The notes beneath the pieces are model-generated. The model did no database searches. It was not told the DNA's origin and was given only the letters and a program-made list of their open reading frames with translations. The translations under genes and the position numbers were made by a program. Of a DNA stretch of 64,000 nucleotides, positions 1 to 8,105 are shown piece by piece; the first letter of the stretch is position 1, and each line of letters starts with the position of its first letter. Source of the stretch: Dryocola clanedunensis_A (GTDB lineage Bacteria; Pseudomonadota; Gammaproteobacteria; Enterobacterales; Enterobacteriaceae); the NCBI GenBank assembly GCA_038405435.1, contig JBBYHZ010000013.1. The stretch is one strand, 5' to 3'.

Positions 1-58
1 GCTTTCGTCTGACTGACGGGCCGGTTTGTAAGCCGTTGTGCCGTGTCAGTGGAGGCGC

Positions 59-86
59 AGTATAGGGATTTTTCGGAAGCTGACAA
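59..86 (-). promoter_or_regulatory. Ribosomal RNA operon P1 promoter (rrnB-type)
   Basis: Read on the minus strand there is a -35 TTGTCA (81-86), a 16-bp spacer and a -10 TATACT (59-64), followed by a GC-rich discriminator and a likely start near position 50. The layout and the bases after the start match the rrnB P1 promoter that follows murI in E. coli, where the -10 is TATAAT. AT-rich DNA just upstream (87-115) could be an UP element. The GC-rich discriminator is the feature that makes such promoters sensitive to ppGpp. The rRNA genes lie outside the window to the left, so the assignment rests on promoter similarity and gene order. Confidence 0.85.
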
Positions 87-107
87 CCCCTATTTTGCAA
101 TTTTTTA

Positions 108-989
108 TCAAGCGTCGTTTTTTTGTGCTAAACCGCTGCAAACCGCCAGTTTTTCGAGCGTTGTGAAGCCATAGCGCTGCAGTACAGGCATTAACTGTGC
201 GGTTTCTGGCGTAAACGCCATGCAAAAGGCAATGTTCTCATCCTTTGATAAAGCTTCCGGAGCTTCGTGCTCTAACAGCCATGCTGTACGGCGTGCGATA
301 GCTGCGCCGGAATCAATCAGGCGCGTGCCTTCCGGAAGCACTTCAAGCAGTTCTTCCTGTAATAGAGGGAAGTGAGTGCAGCCCAGCACAACCGTATCCG
401 GCGGCTCCTTCATGCGTAACCACGGACGGAGGATTTTGCGTAGTTCCTCAAGGGATACCGGTTCACCGTGCAGTTTCGCTTCGGCCAGCTCTACAAGCTC
501 AGCCGAACCCAGCATTTCAATTTTGCACTCAGTAGCGAAGCGAGCCACCAGCTCATGGGTATAAGGACGGCGAACCGTGCCTCGCGTAGCAAGCAGACCA
601 ACAATGCCATTAGCCGTCATGCGGGCGGCTGGTTTGATGGCTGGAACAACGCCTACAACGGGGAAGGCAAATTTTTCACGGAGAGCAGGAAGGGAAACCG
701 TACTTGCGGTGTTGCACGCAATAATAGCAAGCGCGAGCGGATAGCGTTCCTGAACGGCGGTGACAATGTCGACCACTCGCTCAACGATGAACTCTTCGCT
801 TTTTTCGCCGTAGGGAAACGCTACGTTATCGAAGGCGTAGATGTAATGCAGGTCCGGCAGGAGCTGCCGAACCTCGTTATACACTGAAAGCCCCCCGACA
901 CCGGAATCAAAGACCAGTACCGTGGGGCGTGCATCAGAAGGTATAGCTGCCAGTGAGGTAGTATTCCCGTCCTGGGGTTTGATAGCCAT
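108..989 (-). CDS. murI: Glutamate racemase MurI
   Basis: Interconverts L- and D-glutamate in the cytoplasm, supplying D-Glu for peptidoglycan; no cofactor is needed. The 293-residue protein has the N-terminal FDSGVGG motif (about 27-33) and the two catalytic cysteines in ACNTAS (C92) and GCTHF (C204). I chose the ATG at 989 because the protein then begins MAIKPQDGN like its E. coli relative; a longer frame would run further into btuB. Even so, the start lies 56 bp inside the end of btuB, as in E. coli, so the two are probably translationally linked. An rRNA promoter begins just after its stop. Confidence 0.96.
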   Translation of the reverse strand: MAIKPQDGNTTSLAAIPSDARPTVLVFDSGVGGLSVYNEVRQLLPDLHYIYAFDNVAFPYGEKSEEFIVERVVDIVTAVQERYPLALAIIACNTASTVSLPALREKFAFPVVGVVPAIKPAARMTANGIVGLLATRGTVRRPYTHELVARFATECKIEMLGSAELVELAEAKLHGEPVSLEELRKILRPWLRMKEPPDTVVLGCTHFPLLQEELLEVLPEGTRLIDSGAAIARRTAWLLEHEAPEALSKDENIAFCMAFTPETAQLMPVLQRYGFTTLEKLAVCSGLAQKNDA

Positions 990-2808
990 AAACCGTCTCG
1001 TAATCTTTATCGAACAGGTTGGCGATTCTACCACGAACGGTTAGCTGAGAGGTGACTGGATATGAAGCAGAGACGTCAACTGTGCGGTAGCTCGGCAAAA
1101 TAGTCTGCGTAGAGCTGTAAGCAGAAGTGTTGTTGTCATAGCGCTTGCCGTAGTACTGCCAGGCCACGTCCATATCGACGTTAAACATCGTCCAGTCGAG
1201 CTGGTATTTCGCCTGACGCTTCGCACGTCGCGCTAGCACTTCGTCATTCTGGTCATTACGCGGATCCATATATTGCAGCGTAACTTTATGGGTAAAGATG
1301 CCGGTATCAATGCTGCCCGTCCACTCCACACCTTTAATTGTTGCTGAGTCGATGTTGTCGTAAGAGCCGGCATAGGTCACAGGATCGGAATAATAGGTGA
1401 TCAGATTCTGGATTTCGTAACGGTACGCCGACAGACGCCAGTCCAGAGGGCCGGTCAGACCTTCAAGGCCAGCCTCCCACTGTTTAGACTCTTCAGGTTT
1501 AAGGTTCGGGTTGGAGTCAATGCCAAATCGGGTTGAGCCAAACTGCTGACCAAGGGATGGTGCAAGGAATCCGGTTCCGTAAGAAACGGTCGCACGATAC
1601 CCCTCAACAAACTCCCAGCCCGCTGCGGTTTGCCAGGTGCCGTGCCAGCCAAACTGCTCGTCATGATCTTCACGGCCGGATGCTTCCAGTGTCACATCGC
1701 CATACTGCTGCTGGCCGCTCAGGTAAACCCCGGTGTTGTCACGCTTGTAGGTGTCGGAAAGCACGGTGTCAGAAGAGGTAAGGCGCTGCTGCTGCCAGTC
1801 CACCCCAGCACTGATCGAGCCGTTGCCAACGACAAAGTTATTGCCCCACTGAAGATTACGCTGAGACATGTTGTCGAGCGTAGTACCGTCGTTATAGCGG
1901 CCGTACTCGCTGCTGTAGTTGTAATCCTTCACTTTCTGGTAGCTGGCAATCAGCTGTGAAGAGTAGATCCCGGAGTTAAAGCGCAGGCCAGCGTCGTAGC
2001 CCTGGTTATAGAGCTGTTCTTCATTCGCGCTATAAGAGGGAGAGAACGGTGGGCTACCTAAATCGTAGTCGTTGTTATTGGTATAGCTGTGGCCACGGAA
2101 GAAACCGTCGAACTCTTCGTTGAATTTATGCTCTACGCTGCCCCAGAACGTTTTATTCCGGGAGCCGTCGCGGTCGTTGTCGCCGCTGTAAGTAGAATTC
2201 GGCTGAGCGTTAAAACCTTTCGTGGAGTCGTACGAACCGGCGATGGTCGCCATGGTATTGCCAAAGCGATGACGCAGGGTTCCGTCGTACTGCTGGTAGC
2301 CCTTCGACCCCATGCCCGCGGTGATTTGCGATTTCTCTTCGTCGGAGTGGGTGATCACGTTGATGACGCCGCCAATCGCACCGGAGCCATAAACAGCAGA
2401 GCGAGGCCCGCGAATATACTCAACGCGCTGGACCAGCGAAATTGGAATTTGGTTGAAGTCGGCAGTATTAGAGATACCGGTGCGCGCAACGGGAACACCG
2501 TCAATCAGCACCAGAACGTGGCTTGGATTAGTACCGCGAATGAACATGGAGGACGCCTGCCCCATGCCACCGTACTGCGCGATATCCACGCCCGGCAAAC
2601 GACGCATTACGTCGTTAAGAGATTTTGCCTGCCACTTGTCGATATCCTGACGGGTAATAATATCCGTCGGCGCAAGCACGGTATTCACCGGCTGCTGGAA
2701 TCGACTGGCGGTAACCATCAGAGTATCGTCAGAATTGCTGTCTTGCGCCCAGCCAGAAAACGCCGTTACGGATAACGCCGTAAGCAGCGAAACTTTTTTT
2801 ATCATCAT
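934..2808 (-). CDS. btuB: Vitamin B12 outer-membrane transporter BtuB
   Basis: TonB-dependent beta-barrel that imports cobalamin across the outer membrane. The 624-residue product has a signal peptide ending near SGWA (residue 21), a TonB box DTLMVTA (about 28-34), a plug domain with the FIRGTN and RVEYIRGPRSAVYGS motifs, and a C-terminal barrel strand ending in Phe (LTGSYTF). Two ATGs are adjacent (2808 and 2805); the second matches the E. coli start. Plug and C-terminus are well conserved, but the middle barrel and loops differ strongly from K-12 BtuB as I remember it, as expected for loops bound by phages and colicins. Expression is controlled by the cobalamin riboswitch upstream. Confidence 0.96.
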   Translation of the reverse strand: MMIKKVSLLTALSVTAFSGWAQDSNSDDTLMVTASRFQQPVNTVLAPTDIITRQDIDKWQAKSLNDVMRRLPGVDIAQYGGMGQASSMFIRGTNPSHVLVLIDGVPVARTGISNTADFNQIPISLVQRVEYIRGPRSAVYGSGAIGGVINVITHSDEEKSQITAGMGSKGYQQYDGTLRHRFGNTMATIAGSYDSTKGFNAQPNSTYSGDNDRDGSRNKTFWGSVEHKFNEEFDGFFRGHSYTNNNDYDLGSPPFSPSYSANEEQLYNQGYDAGLRFNSGIYSSQLIASYQKVKDYNYSSEYGRYNDGTTLDNMSQRNLQWGNNFVVGNGSISAGVDWQQQRLTSSDTVLSDTYKRDNTGVYLSGQQQYGDVTLEASGREDHDEQFGWHGTWQTAAGWEFVEGYRATVSYGTGFLAPSLGQQFGSTRFGIDSNPNLKPEESKQWEAGLEGLTGPLDWRLSAYRYEIQNLITYYSDPVTYAGSYDNIDSATIKGVEWTGSIDTGIFTHKVTLQYMDPRNDQNDEVLARRAKRQAKYQLDWTMFNVDMDVAWQYYGKRYDNNTSAYSSTQTILPSYRTVDVSASYPVTSQLTVRGRIANLFDKDYETVYGYQTPGREYYLTGSYTF

Positions 2809-2816
2809 TTATTTAA

Positions 2817-3055
2817 GCATCCACTTCTAATAAGGATGCCGCAGGCATAACAGATAGCACGCGATAGTTATGCAGATTGCGACGTTAACCGGCAGGTCTT
2901 CGGGCTTGGAGGTGTTTTATAGATGAGGACTTCCCACTTATTAATAAGCAGTGTCTGCATTTGCGTTCATCCCACTCTTCCTTACCGCTGCGCGTCAGCC
3001 CCAGAATTGCACTGGGTTCCCTTTTAACTCTCAGGAGGCCGGAGAGCGCATGCTA
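2817..3055 (-). ncRNA. Adenosylcobalamin riboswitch of btuB
   Basis: On the minus strand this leader has the conserved cobalamin aptamer parts in order: the GTGCAAT element near 3015, the GCTGACGCGCAGCGGTAAGG core (about 2981-3000), and the B12 box AAGACCTGCC (about 2891-2900). The expression platform ends in a GCATCC/GGATGC hairpin (2834-2839 and 2817-2822) directly before the btuB start, which can hide the ribosome-binding site. That arrangement matches the E. coli btuB leader, where ligand binding blocks translation. Outer edges are approximate. This fills the 368-bp gap to trmA, whose own promoter must also lie here. Confidence 0.93.
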
Positions 3056-3176
3056 CCTGCACCACCGTATAGATGTCCAGACTTCCAGTTATCCCAATGC
3101 TGACAAAGAGACTGGACATCCCGGGGCTATTCCCTAAAATCGCCGCGTAGTTTGACTTCATTAACAGGTAGCCGCC

Positions 3177-4277
3177 ATGACACCCGAACATCTCCCGACA
3201 GACCAATACGACGCGCAGCTGGCAGAAAAAGTTGCCCGCCTGCAAAGCTTGATGGTGCCTTTTGCCGCACCCGCGCCGGAGGTGTTCCGCTCGCCCGTCA
3301 GCCACTACCGTATGCGCGCTGAGTTCCGCATCTGGCATGATGAAGACGATCTCTACCATATTATGTTCGACCAGCAGACCAAACAGCGCATCCGGGTCAA
3401 CAGCTTCCCGGCGGCAAGCTCGCTGATTAATGAATTGATGCCAGCCATGTTAGACGGCGTGCGGGATATTCCCTCTCTGCGCCACAAGCTTTTCCAGATC
3501 GATTACCTGACCACGCTCAGCAACCAGGCCGTGGTATCAATGCTTTATCACCGCAAGCTGGACGATGAATGGCGTACTCATGCCGAAGCGCTGCGTGATT
3601 CCCTGCGCGCACGCGGTTTCAACGTTCACCTGATTGGCCGGGCGACAAAGACCAAAATCGAGCTGGATCAGGATTACATCGACGAACGTCTGCCGGTAGC
3701 GGGCAAAGAGATGATCTACCGCCAGGTGGAAAACAGCTTCACCCAGCCGAACGCGGCGATGAATATTCAGATGCTGGAGTGGGCGCTGGACGCGACGAAA
3801 AACGCCAGCGGCGATCTGCTGGAGCTGTACTGCGGTAACGGTAACTTTTCTCTGGCGCTGGCGCGCAACTTCAACCGCGTGCTGGCTACTGAAATCGCGA
3901 AGCCTTCTGTTGCTGCCGCGCAATACAATATCGCAGCCAACGAAATTGAAAACGTGCAGATTATCCGCATGGCCGCGGAAGAGTTTACTCAGGCGATGAA
4001 CGGCGTGCGTGAGTTCAATCGTTTGAAGGGTATAGATCTGAAGAGCTATCAGTGCGAAACAATTTTTGTCGATCCACCGCGCAGCGGGCTGGATGCCGAC
4101 ACGGTGAAGATGGTGCAGGCTTACCCACAAATTCTTTATATATCCTGCAACCCGCAAACCCTGTGTGAAAACCTGGAAACGCTGAGTGAAACGCATGTTG
4201 TTTCACGCCTCGCCCTCTTTGACCAGTTCCCCTATACCCACCATATGGAGTGTGGCGTGTGGCTGACGCGCAAATAG
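3177..4277 (+). CDS. trmA: tRNA (uracil-54-C5)-methyltransferase TrmA
   Basis: Makes ribothymidine at position 54 of the T-loop of tRNAs (and one site in tmRNA) using S-adenosylmethionine. The protein is 366 residues, the same length as in E. coli. The SAM-binding motif is LLELYCGNGNFSLALA (about 213-228), the target-binding region contains FVDPPRSGLD, and the nucleophilic cysteine is in YISCNPQTL (about residue 324) with the HHMECGVWL motif at the C-terminus. It is divergent from btuB and ends at a two-way terminator shared with yijD. Confidence 0.97.
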   Translation: MTPEHLPTDQYDAQLAEKVARLQSLMVPFAAPAPEVFRSPVSHYRMRAEFRIWHDEDDLYHIMFDQQTKQRIRVNSFPAASSLINELMPAMLDGVRDIPSLRHKLFQIDYLTTLSNQAVVSMLYHRKLDDEWRTHAEALRDSLRARGFNVHLIGRATKTKIELDQDYIDERLPVAGKEMIYRQVENSFTQPNAAMNIQMLEWALDATKNASGDLLELYCGNGNFSLALARNFNRVLATEIAKPSVAAAQYNIAANEIENVQIIRMAAEEFTQAMNGVREFNRLKGIDLKSYQCETIFVDPPRSGLDADTVKMVQAYPQILYISCNPQTLCENLETLSETHVVSRLALFDQFPYTHHMECGVWLTRK

Positions 4278-4278
4278 C

Positions 4279-4305
4279 AAAACGGACGCCTCGGCGTCCG
4301 TTTTT
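4279..4305. terminator. Two-way terminator between trmA and yijD
   Basis: A CGGACGC/GCGTCCG stem (4283-4289 and 4294-4300) has an A run on its left and a T run on its right, so it can end transcription from both convergent genes. Confidence 0.9.
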
Positions 4306-4319
4306 ATTTGTAGCTGAGC

Positions 4320-4676
4320 TTACTCAGTCATCTGCGCTTTCCGGGCGCGGATCTTCAGGCCAATCCAGAACAGGAGTGCTACGGAGAGCACGGCTGGCAC
4401 GAAGTTAGAGCCAATCGCCGGATATTCTGCCCGCACTACTGCGCTATACAGCAGGACGCCGAGGATAAAACAGGCCGCGGCTAAGCCCGGCAGGCCCACG
4501 GGCATGGTGCGGTTCTGGTAGCGTTGATGCAGACAGTAAACCGTCAGCACCAGAGCAATAAGCGGGAATATAGTAAACGGCACTACCGAACTAAACAGCG
4601 CGGCACAGGTTCCGTTAATCGACAAGCCAGCAACAAATGCCAGCACCAGGGTACCTTTCTCTTGTAACTGTTTCAT
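4320..4676 (-). CDS. yijD: Inner-membrane protein YijD
   Basis: Small membrane protein of 118 residues with about four hydrophobic segments and the DUF1422-type sequence of YijD. Its function is unknown. It lies 10 bp downstream of fabR, the regulator of unsaturated fatty acid synthesis, and is almost certainly co-transcribed with it, as in E. coli. The last residues are basic (KIRARKAQ), suggesting a cytoplasmic C-terminus. Confidence 0.9.
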   Translation of the reverse strand: MKQLQEKGTLVLAFVAGLSINGTCAALFSSVVPFTIFPLIALVLTVYCLHQRYQNRTMPVGLPGLAAACFILGVLLYSAVVRAEYPAIGSNFVPAVLSVALLFWIGLKIRARKAQMTE

Positions 4677-4686
4677 TACTCGTCCT

Positions 4687-5328
4687 TCACTCTTCGGCTA
4701 TTTGCATCAGCGACATTTTCTCTTGTTCCCGGCGATACCAGTAATACGCGCCTTTGGAGATCATGCGCAGCTGTAACACCAGGCGCTCTTCGAGCTGACG
4801 CCGCTGGTCGATATCAACGTCCAGCGCCTCGGCACCGGCACTAAATACAATCGTCACCATCGCTTCCGCCTGCGCTTCAGTAAAGCTGCGCGGCATGCGA
4901 TTTTCGAGTTCTAAATAGTCGGCAAGTTCCGCAATAAAGTGCTGTATTTCCCGCGCCACGGCGGCACGAAAAGCTGCGGAGGTCCCGGAACGCTCACGCA
5001 GCAGCAGGCGGAATGCGTTAGGGTTATTGCCGATAAACTCCATGAACGTGGAAACGGAAGTGCGGATCACACTGCCGCCTTTGGCAATTCGTTGTCGGGC
5101 CTGGCGCATCAGCTGGCGCAGCATCAGGCCGCTTTCATCTACCATGGTCAGGCCAAGTTCATCCACGTCGCGAAAATGGCGATAAAACGACGTGGGTGCG
5201 ATCCCTGCCTCGCGGGCAACTTCACGCAGGCTGAGGCTTGCGAAGCTGCGTTCCGCGCTTAACTGACTAAATGCGGCTTCAATCAGAGAACGTCTGGTTC
5301 GTTCTTTTTGTTGTGCTCTTACACCCAT
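4687..5328 (-). CDS. fabR: TetR-family repressor FabR
   Basis: Repressor of fabA and fabB that senses the balance of unsaturated and saturated acyl thioesters. The N-terminal TetR helix-turn-helix is clear (EVAREAGIAPTSFYRHFRD, about residues 34-52), followed by the ligand-binding domain with the family sequence FRLLLRERSGTS. I chose the ATG at 5328, giving MGVRAQQKE as in the current E. coli start; a TTG at 5349 would add seven residues. The last few residues differ from the K-12 C-terminus. It is divergent from sthA and heads a two-gene operon with yijD. Confidence 0.95.
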   Translation of the reverse strand: MGVRAQQKERTRRSLIEAAFSQLSAERSFASLSLREVAREAGIAPTSFYRHFRDVDELGLTMVDESGLMLRQLMRQARQRIAKGGSVIRTSVSTFMEFIGNNPNAFRLLLRERSGTSAAFRAAVAREIQHFIAELADYLELENRMPRSFTEAQAEAMVTIVFSAGAEALDVDIDQRRQLEERLVLQLRMISKGAYYWYRREQEKMSLMQIAEE

Positions 5329-5524
5329 CACGTTGCCTGATTCCTTCAAACCGAAATGGCACTATACCAGATACTAACGCTACCGCTTTTAAACAGGATT
5401 GTGAATGATTGTTTACGCGAGCGACTTCGCGTTACAAATGAAAAAGCACAGGGATAATTGGGTTATACCGCTGATGATGTTACCATCATGTTGCTTTTAT
5501 GTATAAGAACAGGTAAGCCTTACC

Positions 5525-6925
5525 ATGCCACACACCTACGATTATGATGCAGTAGTAATTGGTTCCGGCCCGGGCGGCGAAGGCGCTGCTATGGGGCTGG
5601 TGAAGCTTGGCGCCAGGGTAGCCGTTATCGAGCGCTACCATAACGTCGGCGGCGGTTGCACCCACTGGGGCACCATCCCGTCAAAAGCCCTTCGCCACGC
5701 CGTCAGCCGTATTATCGAATTCAACCAAAACCCGTTATACAGCGACCACACCCACCTCCTCCGCTCCTCTTTCGCCGACATTCTTAACCATGCAGACAGC
5801 GTGATTAACCAGCAAACCCGCATGCGCCAGAGCTTCTATGAGCGCAACCGCTGCGAGATGCTGCAGGGTGACGCAAGATTTGTGGATGAGCACACCATTG
5901 CGCTGGAATGCCACGACGGCTCGGTAGAGATGATTACCGCAGAGAAGTTCGTGATTGCCTGCGGCTCCAGGCCTTATCGCCCGCCGGAGGTGGATTTCAC
6001 CCATCCACGCGTTTACGACAGCGACTCTATTCTTAATCTGCACCACGAGCCGCGCCACGTCATTATTTATGGCGCAGGGGTCATCGGCTGCGAATACGCG
6101 TCGATCTTCCGCGGCATGAATGTGAAAGTAGATTTAATTAACACGCGCGATCGCCTGTTGGCCTTCCTGGATCAGGAAATGTCAGACTCACTTTCTTACC
6201 ACTTCTGGAACAGCGGCGTTGTTATCCGCCATAACGAAGAGTTTGAAAGTATCGAAGGCGTGGAAGACGGCGTGATTGTTTCGCTGAAATCCGGCAAGAA
6301 GGTCAAAGCCGATTGCCTGCTGTATGCCAATGGCCGTACGGGCAACACGGATTCGCTCTCGCTTGAAAATGTTGGTCTGGAAGCAGACAGCCGTGGCCTG
6401 CTGAAGGTCAACAGCATGTACCAGACTGCCCTGCCGCATATCTACGCGGTAGGCGATGTGATTGGTTATCCGAGCCTGGCTTCGGCAGCCTACGATCAGG
6501 GCCGTATTGCAGCGCAGGCGCTCGTTAAAGGCGAAGCGACGGCGCATCTGATTGAGGATATCCCGACCGGGATTTACACCATTCCTGAAATCAGCTCAGT
6601 CGGTAAAACCGAGCAGCAGCTGACCGCCATGAAAGTGCCTTATGAAGTGGGTCGCGCCCAATTTAAACACCTGGCGCGCGCGCAAATCGTGGGTATGAAC
6701 GTGGGAACGCTGAAAATTCTCTTCCATCGCGAGACGAAAGAGATTCTGGGGATCCACTGTTTCGGGGAGCGCGCGGCGGAAATTATCCACATCGGCCAGG
6801 CGATAATGGAGCAGAAAGGTGGCGGTAACACCATCGAGTACTTCGTTAACACCACCTTTAACTACCCGACGATGGCGGAAGCCTATCGGGTAGCGGCGCT
6901 TAACGGCTTAAACCGCCTCTTTTAA
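5525..6925 (+). CDS. sthA: Soluble pyridine nucleotide transhydrogenase SthA
   Basis: Cytoplasmic FAD enzyme that moves hydride from NADPH to NAD+, draining excess NADPH. The 466-residue protein has the N-terminal FAD motif VVIGSGPGGEGAA, the CTHWGTIPSK segment in which the second redox cysteine of related disulfide reductases is replaced by threonine, a central NAD(P) site (YGAGVIGCEYAS) and the C-terminal dimerisation domain (NTTFNYPTMAEAYRVAA). Its last 18 bp overlap the end of oxyR on the other strand. Confidence 0.97.
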   Translation: MPHTYDYDAVVIGSGPGGEGAAMGLVKLGARVAVIERYHNVGGGCTHWGTIPSKALRHAVSRIIEFNQNPLYSDHTHLLRSSFADILNHADSVINQQTRMRQSFYERNRCEMLQGDARFVDEHTIALECHDGSVEMITAEKFVIACGSRPYRPPEVDFTHPRVYDSDSILNLHHEPRHVIIYGAGVIGCEYASIFRGMNVKVDLINTRDRLLAFLDQEMSDSLSYHFWNSGVVIRHNEEFESIEGVEDGVIVSLKSGKKVKADCLLYANGRTGNTDSLSLENVGLEADSRGLLKVNSMYQTALPHIYAVGDVIGYPSLASAAYDQGRIAAQALVKGEATAHLIEDIPTGIYTIPEISSVGKTEQQLTAMKVPYEVGRAQFKHLARAQIVGMNVGTLKILFHRETKEILGIHCFGERAAEIIHIGQAIMEQKGGGNTIEYFVNTTFNYPTMAEAYRVAALNGLNRLF

Positions 6926-7825
6926 CGCCGAGTCGAAATGGCCGTCCATCTGCGTACGGACGGCCTCTGCCAGCTGCTCATAGCGGCTGCGCAGCGGCGA
7001 CCCCGGACGATAAACCAGGCCTACCGTACGGCGCGGCTCTGGTTTATAACATGGCAGATAAACCACCCCGTCGCGCTCCCGCTCGTTCGGTACGGCCAGA
7101 GCCGGAAGCAGAGTAATCCCGCTGCCCGCAGCGACCATGTTACGTAACGTCTCCAGGCTGGTTGCCCGGAAATGCGTGTCTTCTTCAGCGCCCGCCTCAA
7201 AGCAGAAGCCCAGCGCCTGATCGCGCAGGCAGTGCCCGTCTTCCAGCATCAGCAGCTTTTCGCCCGCCAGGTCTGACAGCGGCACGCGGTCGCGGTTCGC
7301 CCACGGGTGGTCCTGATAAATCGCCAGCACCATCGGCTCGTCAAACAGCGGCACCTCAATAAAAGCTTCGCTCTCTTTAACCAGCGCCAGAATGGCACAG
7401 TCGAGTTTCCCGCTGTCCAGCTGCGCTAACAGCTGATGGGTCTGCGCTTCGTGCAGATACATTTCCAGTTTCGGGAAGGTTTTGTGCAGCATCGGGATGA
7501 TCTGCGGCAGCAGATAGGGCCCGACGGTTGGGATCAGACCGATATGCAACGGCCCGGACATCGCCTCGCCCTGCTGGCTGGCCATCTCTTTCAGTACTTT
7601 GACTTCGCGCAGCACGGTACGTGCCTGATCGACCAGCAGCAGGCCCGCCTGCGTGAATAAAACTTTGCGGCTGGTACGCTCCAGCAGCATGACGCCCAGC
7701 TCATCTTCCAGCTTACGGATTTGGCCGCTAAGGGTTGGCTGGCTGACATGGCAGGCATCCGCTGCCCGACGAAAATGGCGATGTTCTGCTAACGCCACCA
7801 GGTATTCAAGATCTCGAATATTCAT
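6908..7825 (-). CDS. oxyR: Hydrogen-peroxide sensor OxyR (LysR family)
   Basis: Transcription factor activated by peroxide through a disulfide between C199 and C208, both present here in DGHCLRDQALGFC. The N-terminal winged helix (about 1-60) begins MNIRDLEYL, which fixes the start at 7825 and gives 305 residues as in E. coli. It activates its regulon and represses its own gene; the divergent OxyS RNA lies upstream. The 3' ends of oxyR and sthA overlap by 18 bp, an arrangement I also recall in K-12. Confidence 0.97.
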   Translation of the reverse strand: MNIRDLEYLVALAEHRHFRRAADACHVSQPTLSGQIRKLEDELGVMLLERTSRKVLFTQAGLLLVDQARTVLREVKVLKEMASQQGEAMSGPLHIGLIPTVGPYLLPQIIPMLHKTFPKLEMYLHEAQTHQLLAQLDSGKLDCAILALVKESEAFIEVPLFDEPMVLAIYQDHPWANRDRVPLSDLAGEKLLMLEDGHCLRDQALGFCFEAGAEEDTHFRATSLETLRNMVAAGSGITLLPALAVPNERERDGVVYLPCYKPEPRRTVGLVYRPGSPLRSRYEQLAEAVRTQMDGHFDSALKEAV

Positions 7826-7844
7826 TGTCCATCCTCCGGCGCCA

Positions 7845-7912
7845 TGATAGCCCATGGCGATAGATAGCATAGCAACGAACGATTATCCCTATCAAGCGTG
7901 AATATGAATAAT
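7845..7912. promoter_or_regulatory. oxyR-oxyS divergent control region
   Basis: Several ATAG and CTAT half-sites typical of OxyR binding (7847-7850, 7860-7872, 7889-7892) lie between the oxyR start and the OxyS 5' end, and the stretch around 7869-7895 resembles the E. coli oxyR-oxyS promoter region. A -10-like AATAAT at 7907-7912 fits an OxyS start near 7921. I could not place one ideal 37-bp OxyR operator, so the exact site is uncertain. Confidence 0.6.
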
Positions 7913-7920
7913 ACAAACCA

Positions 7921-8038
7921 ACAGCACGAACGGCTTCACTTACCCATGAAGCGAACGTTCGGCTGAGGAGAAACTCTCTGTTCTCTGACCTTGAAAGCCA
8001 ACGTGAATTTTTAGCGGACGTGATGTCCGCTTTTTTTT
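7921..8038 (+). ncRNA. oxyS: OxyS small regulatory RNA
   Basis: Peroxide-induced, Hfq-binding RNA. The 3' half closely matches E. coli OxyS: AAAGCCAACGTGAA (about 7994-8007), an A/U-rich single-stranded stretch, then the terminator stem GCGGAC/GTCCGC (8014-8019 and 8025-8030) and eight U residues. A 5' stem CGAACG/CGTTCG is also possible, though its sequence has drifted from K-12. It is divergent from oxyR as expected. The 5' end is inferred from promoter spacing and may be a few bases off. Confidence 0.88.
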
Positions 8039-8105
8039 GACTGAAGCTGGCAGGAAGGGAGAGATAGAGGGTGGAGAAGCGCAAGCGCCTTCCACCATAA
8101 CAAGC

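Noticed and set aside
989..1034. Longer MurI starting at 1034
   Set aside because: The added residues do not match the family N-terminus; they are the out-of-frame end of btuB.
8070..8096. Hairpin GGTGGA.../...TCCACC between OxyS and argH as an argH terminator
   Set aside because: The stem has a bulge and mismatches and there is no T run on the minus strand. It may still protect mRNA ends, but I cannot call it a terminator.
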